Assembly (NCBI GenBank): GCA_018712545.1
Contig: DVGV01000079.1
Coordinates: forward strand, 1 to 35,019
Direction of reading: 5' to 3'
DNA: 35,019 bases
Origin: Candidatus Coprenecus merdigallinarum
GTDB taxonomy: Bacteria; Bacteroidota; Bacteroidia; Bacteroidales; UBA932
Shown here in pieces: positions 7,966 through 14,816 of the stretch (positions are counted from its first letter, which is position 1; each line of letters starts with the position of its first letter). The notes under the pieces were generated by a model. The model searched no databases, was not told the origin of the DNA, and saw only the letters and a list, made by a program, of their open reading frames with translations. A program made the translations under genes and the position numbers.

Positions 7966-8653
7966 TCGGATTTCCCTCCTGGAAGGTGCCGACAAAAGTA
8001 GCATTTGCCCGGCACCTTCTCGCCATGCCTTCTGCTGCAGCCCCTTTATGGCCCCTTCCCGCCGGTATTCCTGTTTCCGGTTGACTGGAAGGTGCCGGAG
8101 AAATCGCCTTTTCTCCACCACCTTCTCGATTTCGTTATATGCCAACCCACCCCAGAAACCTCTCTCGCCAGTTCTGCCCCGGATTTCCCTCCGGAAGGTG
8201 CCGGGGAAAGTAGCATTTGCCCGGCACCTTCTCGCCATGCCTTCTGCTGCAGCCCATTTATGGCCCCTTCCCGCCGGTATTCCTGTTTCCGGTTGACTGG
8301 AAGGTGCCGGAGAAATCGCCTTTTCTCCACCACCTTCTCGATTTCGTTATAAACCGACCGGCCTCAGAGGCCTCTCTCGCAGGCCCTGATCCGGATCCCT
8401 GTCCGGAAGGTGTCGACAAAAGTAGCATTTGCCCGTCACCTGCTCGCCATGCCTTCTGCTGCCGCCTCTTTACGGCCCCTTCCCGCCGGTATTCCTGTTT
8501 CCGGTTGGCTGGAAGGTGACGGAGAAAGCGCCTTTTCTACACCACCTTCTCGATTTCGTTATAAATCGACCGGCCTCAGAGGCCTCTCTCGCAGGCCCTG
8601 ATCCGGATCCCTGTCCGGAAGGTGCCGACAAAAGTGTTATTTCCCCGGCACCT
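7966..8653 (+). repeat. Left array of 106-bp phased REP-like palindromes (A/B alternating)
   Basis: Seven palindromic units begin with GGAAGGTG at 7981, 8087, 8193, 8299, 8405, 8511 and 8617, exactly 106 bases apart each time. Each opens with a hairpin of about 40 bases with outer arms AAGGTG and CACCT(T/G), followed by a spacer of about 66 bases. Two types alternate A-B-A-B-A-B-A. Type A has ACAAAAG...CCCGGCACCT inside the hairpin and a GCCATGCCTTCTGC spacer. Type B has GGAGAAA...TTTTCTCC inside and an ATTTCGTTATA spacer. The array starts with the tail of a B spacer (from about 7966), and its last A hairpin ends one base before the stop codon of the minus-strand MBL gene. The layout resembles BIME/REP clusters. 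It explains most of the gene-free stretch 7795-8654. Confidence 0.93.
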
Positions 8654-8654
8654 G

Positions 8655-9449
8655 CTATTCGGCGGCGGGGGTACGGAAGTCGAGGAAGCCCTCGGGGAGA
8701 TGCATGCCGGCTACGAGCAGGTGCTGTTCGCGGGCGATGCGGAGCATGTGCTTGCGGGCGGCGACGGCGGCCTCCTGGTCCATGTCATAGGTGGCGCAGA
8801 TCTCGGGATGGTCGAGCTGGAGGGCAAGACCGTGGATGATGTCGCCCCAGATGAGGATGTCATCGACGCGGAATACCGTATGGCCGGGAGTGTGCCCGAC
8901 GGCGTAGAGAGCCTCCACACCGCACGGCAGGATGTCTCCGAACTCGAAGAGATGCAGGCGGTCACTGTAGGCGTTCATGGTCTGCACTGCCTGGGCGTTC
9001 CGGTCGGCGGGCATATTCATCCATGCGTCGTACTCGGGCTGGGAGGCGTAGACCTGGGCGTCGGTGTACACGGGAGCACCTTCGGCATCCAGCATCCCGC
9101 CGATATGGTCTCCGTGAAAATGGGTGAGAAACAGGTAATCCACATCCGCAGGAGTCAGCCCCAGCGAATCAAGACCGCGGCGTATACCTCCGTCTGGCAG
9201 TCCGAGGCCGGTATCGAAGAGCAGAACCTTGCCGTCCTTGCGCACTAAGAAGGCGCTCATCGAAGAAGGTACAGCATCCTCAATCCCGAGGGATGCCACT
9301 AATTCGGGAGAAGCATCGGGGAAGATGGAGAGTGACTGACCGGTGTCCCTGTCGCACAGCCAGATGATCTCAGTTTCAGATTTGCCGGAAGAGCATCCGC
9401 CTGCAAACAGCATCGCAGCGGCGGCGGTGATCAAGATAATTCGTTTCAT
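8655..9449 (-). CDS. MBL-fold metallohydrolase, predicted lipoprotein
   Basis: A 264-residue metallo-beta-lactamase-fold hydrolase. The N-terminus MKRIILITAAAAMLFAGGC with Cys19 is a lipoprotein-type signal, placing it in the periplasm or on a membrane face. The metal-binding motif THFHGDH (His110, His112, Asp114, His115) is intact, with a second histidine region VGHTPGHT (about 185-191) and Asp203 in IWGDIIH. The family includes lactonases and other hydrolases; the substrate cannot be read from the sequence. The stop codon abuts the last hairpin of the left repeat array. The start is 28 bases after the MATE stop, and a -7-like box overlaps that stop codon, so it may be transcribed both with the MATE gene and alone. 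Confidence 0.88.
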   Translation of the reverse strand: MKRIILITAAAAMLFAGGCSSGKSETEIIWLCDRDTGQSLSIFPDASPELVASLGIEDAVPSSMSAFLVRKDGKVLLFDTGLGLPDGGIRRGLDSLGLTPADVDYLFLTHFHGDHIGGMLDAEGAPVYTDAQVYASQPEYDAWMNMPADRNAQAVQTMNAYSDRLHLFEFGDILPCGVEALYAVGHTPGHTVFRVDDILIWGDIIHGLALQLDHPEICATYDMDQEAAVAARKHMLRIAREQHLLVAGMHLPEGFLDFRTPAAE

Positions 9450-9472
9450 GGCAGATAGTGTTGATGTTTCTG

Positions 9473-9480
9473 CAAATTTA
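9473..9480 (-). promoter_or_regulatory. Putative -7 box for the MBL gene, overlapping the MATE stop codon
   Basis: On the minus strand TAAATTTG matches TAnnTTTG; its TAA is also the MATE stop codon (9478-9480). It lies 23 bases ahead of the MBL ATG. No convincing -33 element is seen, so this is tentative. Confidence 0.35.
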
Positions 9481-10815
9481 CATTTTCCGCCGTAAATAGA
9501 AATAGTACGCTATGCCGACTCCGTCAGCCAGGGCCCATCCGATGGGTATGGACCACCAGATACCGAGAACGCCGACAGAAGGAATGGCCGCGAGGATGTA
9601 GGCCAGCGCGACGCGGGTGCCGAGCGAGAGGACGGTCAGCACCACGGACATGGCCGGCATGCGGATGGCGCGGTAGTAGCCGTACAGCAGGAAGAGGATG
9701 CCGATGCCGAAGTAGAAGGAACCCTCCACCCGCAGGTACTGCACTCCGAGATGGATGATTTCCGCCTCTTCCGCCCGCACGAAGATGAGCATCAGCGGCC
9801 GTGCCAGCAGAAAGACCAGGAGCGAGACAGCCAGAGAGAAAAGCACCGATATCAGGAATGCGCTCCGGACTCCCTTCCGTATCCGCCCCGACTTGCCAGC
9901 GCCGTAGTTTTGCGCAGTAAACGTGGAGAACGCATTGCCGAACTCCTGCACCGGCATATAGGCGAACGAGTCGATCTTCACCGCCGCCGCAAAAGCCGCC
10001 ATCACCGCCGTTCCGAAGGTATTGACCAGCCCCTGCACCATCAGTATGCCGAAATTCATCACCGACTGCTGCACACAGGTCAGCGTCGAGAAGGAAGCTA
10101 TTTCCCTCACTGAGGCACCGTCCAGCCGCATATCCTCCCTCCGTAACCGCAGTTCCGGCCGCCTGCACAGCACATAGACCATCAGCCCGAGCGCCGATAC
10201 CCCCTGAGCCGCCACCGTCGCCAGAGCCGCACCGCCTACCCCCATGCCGAAGCCGAGTATGAACAGCAGGTCCAGAGCGATATTGAGCACCACAGAGACT
10301 CCGAGGAACCACAGCGGAGTGACCGAGTCCCCGACCGCCCGAAGCAGGGCCGCATAGAAATTGTAGAGGAAAGTGAAAGGGATGCCGCCGAAGATAATGA
10401 GCAGGTACAGCCGCAGCATATCGTATATCTCCGCCGGCACCTGGAGCAGCCTCAGAATCGGGTCAATGAGGGCAAACGACGCCACAGTGAGGGCAGCCGT
10501 CACACCCCCGATCAGCACCAGCGACACGTAGATACTGCGCCGCAAGCCGGACATGTTCCCCGCTCCGAACTGCAGCGAGAACACCGTCCCGCTGCCCATC
10601 GCCAGGCCCAGCAGCACCGATATCAGAAACGTCATCAGGCTGTAGGCCGACCCGACAGCTGCCAGCGCATCGGAGCCTATACACCGTCCTACTATCAGGG
10701 TATCAGCGATATTATAGCACTGCTGCATCAGCGAGCCGAGCATCATCGGCAGGGTGAATCGCAGCAGCGTGGAAGTGATGCCGCCAACAGTGAGGTCTCC
10801 GGTACGGGTCGTCAT
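9478..10815 (-). CDS. MATE family multidrug/metabolite exporter
   Basis: A 445-residue inner-membrane protein with about twelve hydrophobic helices and the MATE layout. It begins GDLTVGGITSTLLRFTLPMM and contains LMQQCYNIADTLIVGR and FQFGAGNMSGLRR-type loop sequence, as in bacterial DinF/NorM-like antiporters that export cationic drugs or metabolites using Na+ or H+. The length is typical. It begins with ATG at 10815, facing away from the RAYT gene across a 115-bp AT-rich gap, and is followed by the MBL gene on the same strand. Substrate and coupling ion cannot be determined here. Both genes lie inside the pair of inverted repeat arrays. Confidence 0.93.
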   Translation of the reverse strand: MTTRTGDLTVGGITSTLLRFTLPMMLGSLMQQCYNIADTLIVGRCIGSDALAAVGSAYSLMTFLISVLLGLAMGSGTVFSLQFGAGNMSGLRRSIYVSLVLIGGVTAALTVASFALIDPILRLLQVPAEIYDMLRLYLLIIFGGIPFTFLYNFYAALLRAVGDSVTPLWFLGVSVVLNIALDLLFILGFGMGVGGAALATVAAQGVSALGLMVYVLCRRPELRLRREDMRLDGASVREIASFSTLTCVQQSVMNFGILMVQGLVNTFGTAVMAAFAAAVKIDSFAYMPVQEFGNAFSTFTAQNYGAGKSGRIRKGVRSAFLISVLFSLAVSLLVFLLARPLMLIFVRAEEAEIIHLGVQYLRVEGSFYFGIGILFLLYGYYRAIRMPAMSVVLTVLSLGTRVALAYILAAIPSVGVLGIWWSIPIGWALADGVGIAYYFYLRRKM

Positions 10816-10833
10816 CTACGGAAAATTTGCGGT

Positions 10834-10841
10834 CAAATATA
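10834..10841 (-). promoter_or_regulatory. Putative -7 promoter box of the MATE-MBL pair
   Basis: Minus-strand TATATTTG fits TAnnTTTG, with a TTTTG about 16 bases further upstream as a possible -33 element. It lies about 20 bases before the MATE start codon, in the AT-rich divergent gap. For the RAYT on the other strand, TAGCTTTA at 10904-10911 is a weaker match. Confidence 0.5.
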
Positions 10842-10930
10842 CTGAAAATTTTACCTTCAAAATATTTTTACGTTTTCGACACCTTTATTCCGATAATCAT
10901 GCGTAGCTTTACGGGAAAATACATAAAGCC

Positions 10931-11890
10931 ATGAGGGGAAGAAATCAACATCTATGTTTTACTTCACACAAGGAAGTACTCTGCAGAGACTACTCTGACT
11001 ACGCAACACTGTTCAACTGCATCGCGCAGGGCATCATTAACACCAACAGCAAGCTCCTGTCCTACAGCATTATGTCCAACCATGTGCATTTGGGAGCAAT
11101 TACAGACAAGTCATCCGGCCTGATTCAACGCATCCGCTCCTCCTACACCCAGATGTTCAATCACAAATACGGACGGAAAGGACAGCTCGGCGACCCGTCG
11201 TATTTCCAGCTGAACCTCGAAGGACGCATCCACATCGCCGCCTGTCTGAGCTACATCTCGCGCAATGCCTGGCATCACGGGGTATGCGCCAATCCTTTCG
11301 ATTACCCCTTTTCATCTGCCAATCTGTACTTCAAGAAGAGTACCTCCATCCTGCCATGTACGGAACTTACGCAGGACGCCGCCCGAAGAGCCAGACTGGT
11401 AAGAGAGAACAATGTCATCCCGAAAAGCTTGTCATTCGACCGGTTCGGCCAGATATCTCCCGCCGACATCGTGGAGACTGACATCGTTGAGGGATACTTC
11501 GGATCATACAGGGCGTTTGACTTCAATCTTCATAGAGTCAACTACGATAAGTGGAAAGAAGAGCAGCTTTCTGAAAATCCCGACGTTCCGCACATTGACC
11601 TACAGACTGTCGAGCCGCTTATGTCACCGGACCAGATAGCGGCCGTGCTGAAAAAAAGCCCGGGATGGGTTTCCGATGTACCTGTTTCCGATCTCGAGCT
11701 TTGCCGGATTATCGACAACGAACTTATAAGGCAGTTCCACGTAAGCAGTTATGCTCATCTGACCCGGGAGCAGAAACTCGAAATCTGTGACATACTCAGA
11801 GACGACCTGCATTATCTTCTTCCGGACAAACAGATTGCCAGGTGCCTGGCAATAGATGCGGAAAGCGTGCGGAAGAGAATGTGGCGGTAA
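10931..11890 (+). CDS. REP-associated tyrosine transposase (RAYT, Y1/IS200-like fold) with C-terminal extension
   Basis: This 319-residue protein belongs to the Y1 HUH single-strand nuclease superfamily, as in IS200/IS605 TnpA and TnpA-REP. The HUH motif is His51-Val-His53 (SIMSNHVHLGAI). The candidate nucleophile is Tyr108 in CLSYISRNAWHHG, followed by the RAYT-like NPFDYPFSSANLYF. Residues from about 205 to 319 form an extra C-terminal region with helix-turn-helix-like segments (MSPDQIAAVLKKSPGWV; LPDKQIARCLAIDAESVRKR), possibly for binding palindromes. The gene stops at 11888-11890 and the right palindrome array begins at the next base, so its natural substrate is probably these palindromes. 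There is no second ORF such as TnpB, so this is not an ordinary IS605-type element. Its DNA looks more AT-rich than its neighbours (not calculated). Confidence 0.87.
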   Translation: MRGRNQHLCFTSHKEVLCRDYSDYATLFNCIAQGIINTNSKLLSYSIMSNHVHLGAITDKSSGLIQRIRSSYTQMFNHKYGRKGQLGDPSYFQLNLEGRIHIAACLSYISRNAWHHGVCANPFDYPFSSANLYFKKSTSILPCTELTQDAARRARLVRENNVIPKSLSFDRFGQISPADIVETDIVEGYFGSYRAFDFNLHRVNYDKWKEEQLSENPDVPHIDLQTVEPLMSPDQIAAVLKKSPGWVSDVPVSDLELCRIIDNELIRQFHVSSYAHLTREQKLEICDILRDDLHYLLPDKQIARCLAIDAESVRKRMWR

Positions 11891-12300
11891 ATGGCATGGC
11901 AAGCAGGTGCCGGAGAAATGCCGCTTTTGTCGGCACCTTCCGGACAGGGATCCGGATCAGGGCCGGCGAGAGAGGTTTCTTGGGTGGGTCGGCTTATAAC
12001 GGAATCGAGAAGGTGGTGGAGAAAAGGCGCTTTCTCCGTCACCTTCCAGTCAACCGGAAACAGGAATACCGGCGAGAGGGGGCTGTAAAGGTGCTGCAGC
12101 AGAAGGCATGGCGAGAAGGTGCAGGACAAATGCCGCTTTTGTCGGCACCTTCCGGAGTGGGATCCGGGGCAGGGCCGGCGAGAGAGGTCTCTGAGGCAGG
12201 TCGGGTTATAACGAAAAAGAGAAGGTGGTGGAGAAATGCCATTTTCACCGTCACCTTCCAGTCAACTAAAATCAGGAATACCTGCGGGAAGAGCATAGGA
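11891..12300 (-). repeat. Right array of 106-bp phased REP-like palindromes, inverted relative to the left array
   Basis: On the minus strand the same A/B units recur: the plus-strand ends ACCTTCC fall at 11941, 12047, 12153 and 12259, again exactly 106 bases apart, with types A, B, A, B. Spacer homology begins immediately after the RAYT stop codon (ATGGCATGGCAA at 11891-11902 matches the start of the A spacer). Beyond 12259 an A spacer is still recognisable (AGTCAACT, CAGGAATACC) but fades by about 12300, so that side is a decayed or truncated edge. Loops and spacers differ from the left array by point changes, while spacing has not changed. From about 12300 to 12364 nothing further is recognisable. 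Confidence 0.92.
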
Positions 12301-12364
12301 AGGTCAGGAATTGAAGGTATGACTGGAAGCAACTGGGATACCGGCAGGATACTAATCAGCGGTA

Positions 12365-12471
12365 GACACAAAGATAACCTCCGAAAGGACTAGCCGCCCT
12401 CGGCTCTAGAGGGAGGGGCCCGCCGCGAAGCGGTGGGAGGGCCTGGTCCTTTCGGAGGTTATCTTTGTGTC
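12365..12471. repeat. Compact inverted-repeat element with perfect 26-bp arms (MITE-like)
   Basis: Bases 12365-12390 and 12446-12471 are perfect reverse complements (26 bp), enclosing a 55-base GC-rich centre. The centre has its own palindrome CCGCCGCGAAGCGGTGG and the strings GCCGCCCTCGG and GGGAGGGGCCC. Each arm contains TATCTTTG pointing outward (12460-12467 on plus; 12376-12369 on minus), which matches the Bacteroidota -7 box. It lies between the right array and the 3' end of the ATPase operon. No target duplication is obvious. It may be a non-autonomous mobile element or a large hairpin. There is no T-run, so a classical terminator is unlikely. Confidence 0.75.
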
Positions 12472-12488
12472 GTCCTAAGCGGAAACGT

Positions 12489-12950
12489 CTACGGCAGAGC
12501 GAGGAACGCGCAGGCAAATGCCAGGATGGCGTAGAGCTCGGGGAACACGGCGAGAATCATGGTGCGGGAGAAGACGTCGTGTCCGTTGGACATCTCGTTG
12601 ATACCGTTGCTGACGAGGCTGGCCTGCTTGATGGCGGACCACAGACCTACGAAACCGAGGGCGAGACCGGCTGCGCACATAGCCAGTCCCTGGTTCATGG
12701 TGAGGACGGTCGAAGCTTCTTCCATCGAGCCGAGGCTGCTCAGCATCAGGAAGAATCCTGCGAATCCGTACAGACCCTGGGTCGAAGGAAGCACGCCGAG
12801 GAGCATTGCCTTACCGAACATATCGGGTTTCTTCTTGAGGCCCGCTACAGTGGTGTTGCCGGCCATTGTCACGCCGATGGCGCTGCCGATGCAGGAAAGT
12901 GTCAGCATTATGGCCATGCCGGCGTAAGCTAAAATCAAAGGTGTTGACAT
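12489..12950 (-). CDS. atpK: A/V-type ATP synthase subunit K (rotor proteolipid), probable Na+ type
   Basis: A 153-residue membrane protein with four helices made of two fused hairpins, the proteolipid that forms the ion-carrying ring. The ion-site carboxylate is present only in the second hairpin (Glu138 in VFPELYAIL). The first hairpin has LPSTQGLYGF with Leu54, Thr57 and Gln58, and Gln109 lies in SAIKQA. This is the ligand pattern reported for the Na+-binding ring of the Enterococcus hirae V-ATPase (Leu61, Thr64, Gln65, Gln110, Glu139), with the same 29-residue Q-to-E spacing. Sodium coupling is therefore likely, by inference from residues. It is the last gene of the ATPase operon, 15 bases after subunit I. 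Confidence 0.93.
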   Translation of the reverse strand: MSTPLILAYAGMAIMLTLSCIGSAIGVTMAGNTTVAGLKKKPDMFGKAMLLGVLPSTQGLYGFAGFFLMLSSLGSMEEASTVLTMNQGLAMCAAGLALGFVGLWSAIKQASLVSNGINEMSNGHDVFSRTMILAVFPELYAILAFACAFLALP

Positions 12951-12965
12951 AAGATTGAAGTGTTA

Positions 12966-14816
12966 TTATTTGTTATTACTATATGATTTCAATGGTCTGT
13001 AGGCCCTTCCGCCTCCCTCGAAGCCCACATTCTTGTAGAACTCCACGAAGGTCAGACGGACCGGGTGTACGAATGCTCCGAGGCACGACAGGCCCATGAC
13101 GGCCAGATGCCCGAAGATGAGGAATATGACAGTAACCGGCCAGCCCACATAGGGGATGCCCGAGAGAGTCATGGCGATGGAATTGATCACCAGGGCGAGT
13201 ATACCTCCCGTCGTACCCAGTCCGAACAGACGGATGTACGAGAGCATGTCGCCGAAGATGCTGGTGATGTCGTAGAGGGAGACGATGCCCTTGAGCGGAC
13301 GCATCAGGAAGAACTTGGCCGGCTTGCTGCAGAACAGCACCAGTACCAGTCCTCCGAAGACCAGTACCTGCGCCACCACGTGGGGCAGCAGTTTGGACCC
13401 CATCTGCGAGCCGGCGTATGCGCACGCGGCCCACACGATGAGCATGCTCCAGCCCACCTCGGTCAGCGCCTCGTCCCACCGCCGCTTGGAGAAGGCGAAT
13501 ATGGCCTTGAGCATCCTCGCGAACACTATCTGGAACAGTCCGAAGATGATGGCGAACCAGAACATCTTCAGGTCCGAGAAGAACAGGGCCTTGATATTGT
13601 CCGGCATGGGCAGGATATCGGCCAGCTTCATGCCGAAGAACGTTCCGGAGAACAGCGGCAGGATGATCGAGCCGACCCCGAGCCAGGCTATCAGCTTGCC
13701 GTAGCCGCTGAACTTGGGCAGGGCCAGGGCCACGGCGATGCCGGTGATGAGCAGTATCAGTCCGTAGCCCATGTCTCCGAGGCAGAAGCCGAAGAAGAGC
13801 ATGTAGAACGGGGCGAAATACGGAGTCAGGTCCAGCTCGTCGTAGTTGGGCAGTTCGTAGAGGCCTCCGACGGGCTCGAAGAGACGGGCAAACCAGTTGT
13901 TGCGCAGTTTGATGGGCGGATTGTCCGTGCCCTTAGCCGCCTCGGCCTGCCAGTAGACGGTGCAGGGCCCGTGCTCCAGGTACTCCTGCACTGCGGCATC
14001 GTCAGCAGTGGGAGCGAAGCCCTCCACCACGCTGATCGTTCCATCGCCCTCTAGGAGGGAAGAGGTTCCGGCCAGATGCAGGTCCAGCGAGGCAAATGTC
14101 CTGTCGGCCAGTTCCGTAAGTTCAGATGAACGGGATGCGTATCCCAGGGCCTCTGCCACCAGCCGATCATTCTCGGAGCGGAGAGCCTGTATCCCGGCCT
14201 GCACCTGTGAGGCAGGGCGGGGGGGCAGCTGGGTCTCTTCGGCTGCGGGGAGTCCGGCTGCGTCCATATCATCACCGGCGGAGTCCGTCCGGGTCAGTAC
14301 GACGAAACAGGTGTTCCCGTTGCCGCGGGCCAGCACCTGCATGGGATACTGCTCTTCCCATGAGGGTGAGAACCGCTTGTCACTGACACAGTAGAAATGC
14401 GGAGTGAGTCCGGCAGCCCGCAGTCTGTCCACATCCGAGGGAGAGAATTCTCCCCAGGGCAGGGCCTTCAGGTATTCTTTCTCCAGGGCATCCAGCTCCG
14501 AGGCGATCTCTTCCCTGCGGGCCGCATTGCCCTCGAAGGCATTGAGAAGTTCCTCGGCGGACAGATCCCCAGCAGGAGGAACTGTGCTGTCCCCGGCGGA
14601 TGCGGACGCCTCTGGGCGCTCCTTTGCCAGATCATGCAGGGACGCTGCGGCAGCCCGGCACCTTCCGATAAGGGAGGTCATCTCCCTGGAGGCATCGTCA
14701 GTGCCGGTGACGGAGCGGGTGATGTCCACCATCCCGAGCTCCTGCACACCTGACAGAAACCGTTCCAGGTCCCCCGACAGGAGGATCATGGAGTATTTGG
14801 TCATTTTCGTTATCAT
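12966..14816 (-). CDS. atpI: A/V-type ATP synthase subunit I (stator/a-subunit)
   Basis: A 616-residue protein with a soluble N-terminal half (about 1-320, coiled-coil-rich peripheral-stalk part) and a C-terminal half of about seven to eight membrane helices starting near LDLTPYFAPFYMLFFGFCLGDMGYGLIL. It forms the stator half-channels that pass ions to and from the K ring. Segments such as SYIRLFGLGTTGGILALVIN and LGAFVHPVRLTFVEFYKN are characteristic and include the conserved arginines of this subunit. The start ATG at 14816 overlaps the subunit D stop codon in the form ATGA, which indicates translational coupling. The length is somewhat under the roughly 650 residues common in other bacteria, with a shortened and variable N-terminal half. 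Confidence 0.94.
   Translation of the reverse strand: MITKMTKYSMILLSGDLERFLSGVQELGMVDITRSVTGTDDASREMTSLIGRCRAAAASLHDLAKERPEASASAGDSTVPPAGDLSAEELLNAFEGNAARREEIASELDALEKEYLKALPWGEFSPSDVDRLRAAGLTPHFYCVSDKRFSPSWEEQYPMQVLARGNGNTCFVVLTRTDSAGDDMDAAGLPAAEETQLPPRPASQVQAGIQALRSENDRLVAEALGYASRSSELTELADRTFASLDLHLAGTSSLLEGDGTISVVEGFAPTADDAAVQEYLEHGPCTVYWQAEAAKGTDNPPIKLRNNWFARLFEPVGGLYELPNYDELDLTPYFAPFYMLFFGFCLGDMGYGLILLITGIAVALALPKFSGYGKLIAWLGVGSIILPLFSGTFFGMKLADILPMPDNIKALFFSDLKMFWFAIIFGLFQIVFARMLKAIFAFSKRRWDEALTEVGWSMLIVWAACAYAGSQMGSKLLPHVVAQVLVFGGLVLVLFCSKPAKFFLMRPLKGIVSLYDITSIFGDMLSYIRLFGLGTTGGILALVINSIAMTLSGIPYVGWPVTVIFLIFGHLAVMGLSCLGAFVHPVRLTFVEFYKNVGFEGGGRAYRPLKSYSNNK

Noticed and set aside
7981-8653. 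CRISPR array
   Set aside because: The units are long (106 bp), hairpins alternate between two types, and the spacers are themselves repeated rather than unique. No cas genes are nearby.
7893-8839. Proline/leucine-rich small proteins encoded in the repeat array
   Set aside because: Open frames in both directions repeat only because the DNA repeats. The 106-bp unit is not a multiple of three, there is no plausible start context, and the last frame runs antisense into the MBL gene.
8655-11890. Classical composite transposon or IS605-type insertion
   Set aside because: No target-site duplication was seen, there is no TnpB or DDE transposase, and the flanks are palindrome arrays rather than insertion sequences.
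11842-12393. Arg/Gly-rich 183-residue protein across the right array
   Set aside because: It is a by-product of GC-rich repeat DNA, overlaps the RAYT 3' end in another frame and resembles no known protein.
12365-12471. Simple Rho-independent terminator of the ATPase operon
   Set aside because: The stem is very long, the loop is 55 bases with nested palindromes, and no T-run follows on either strand.
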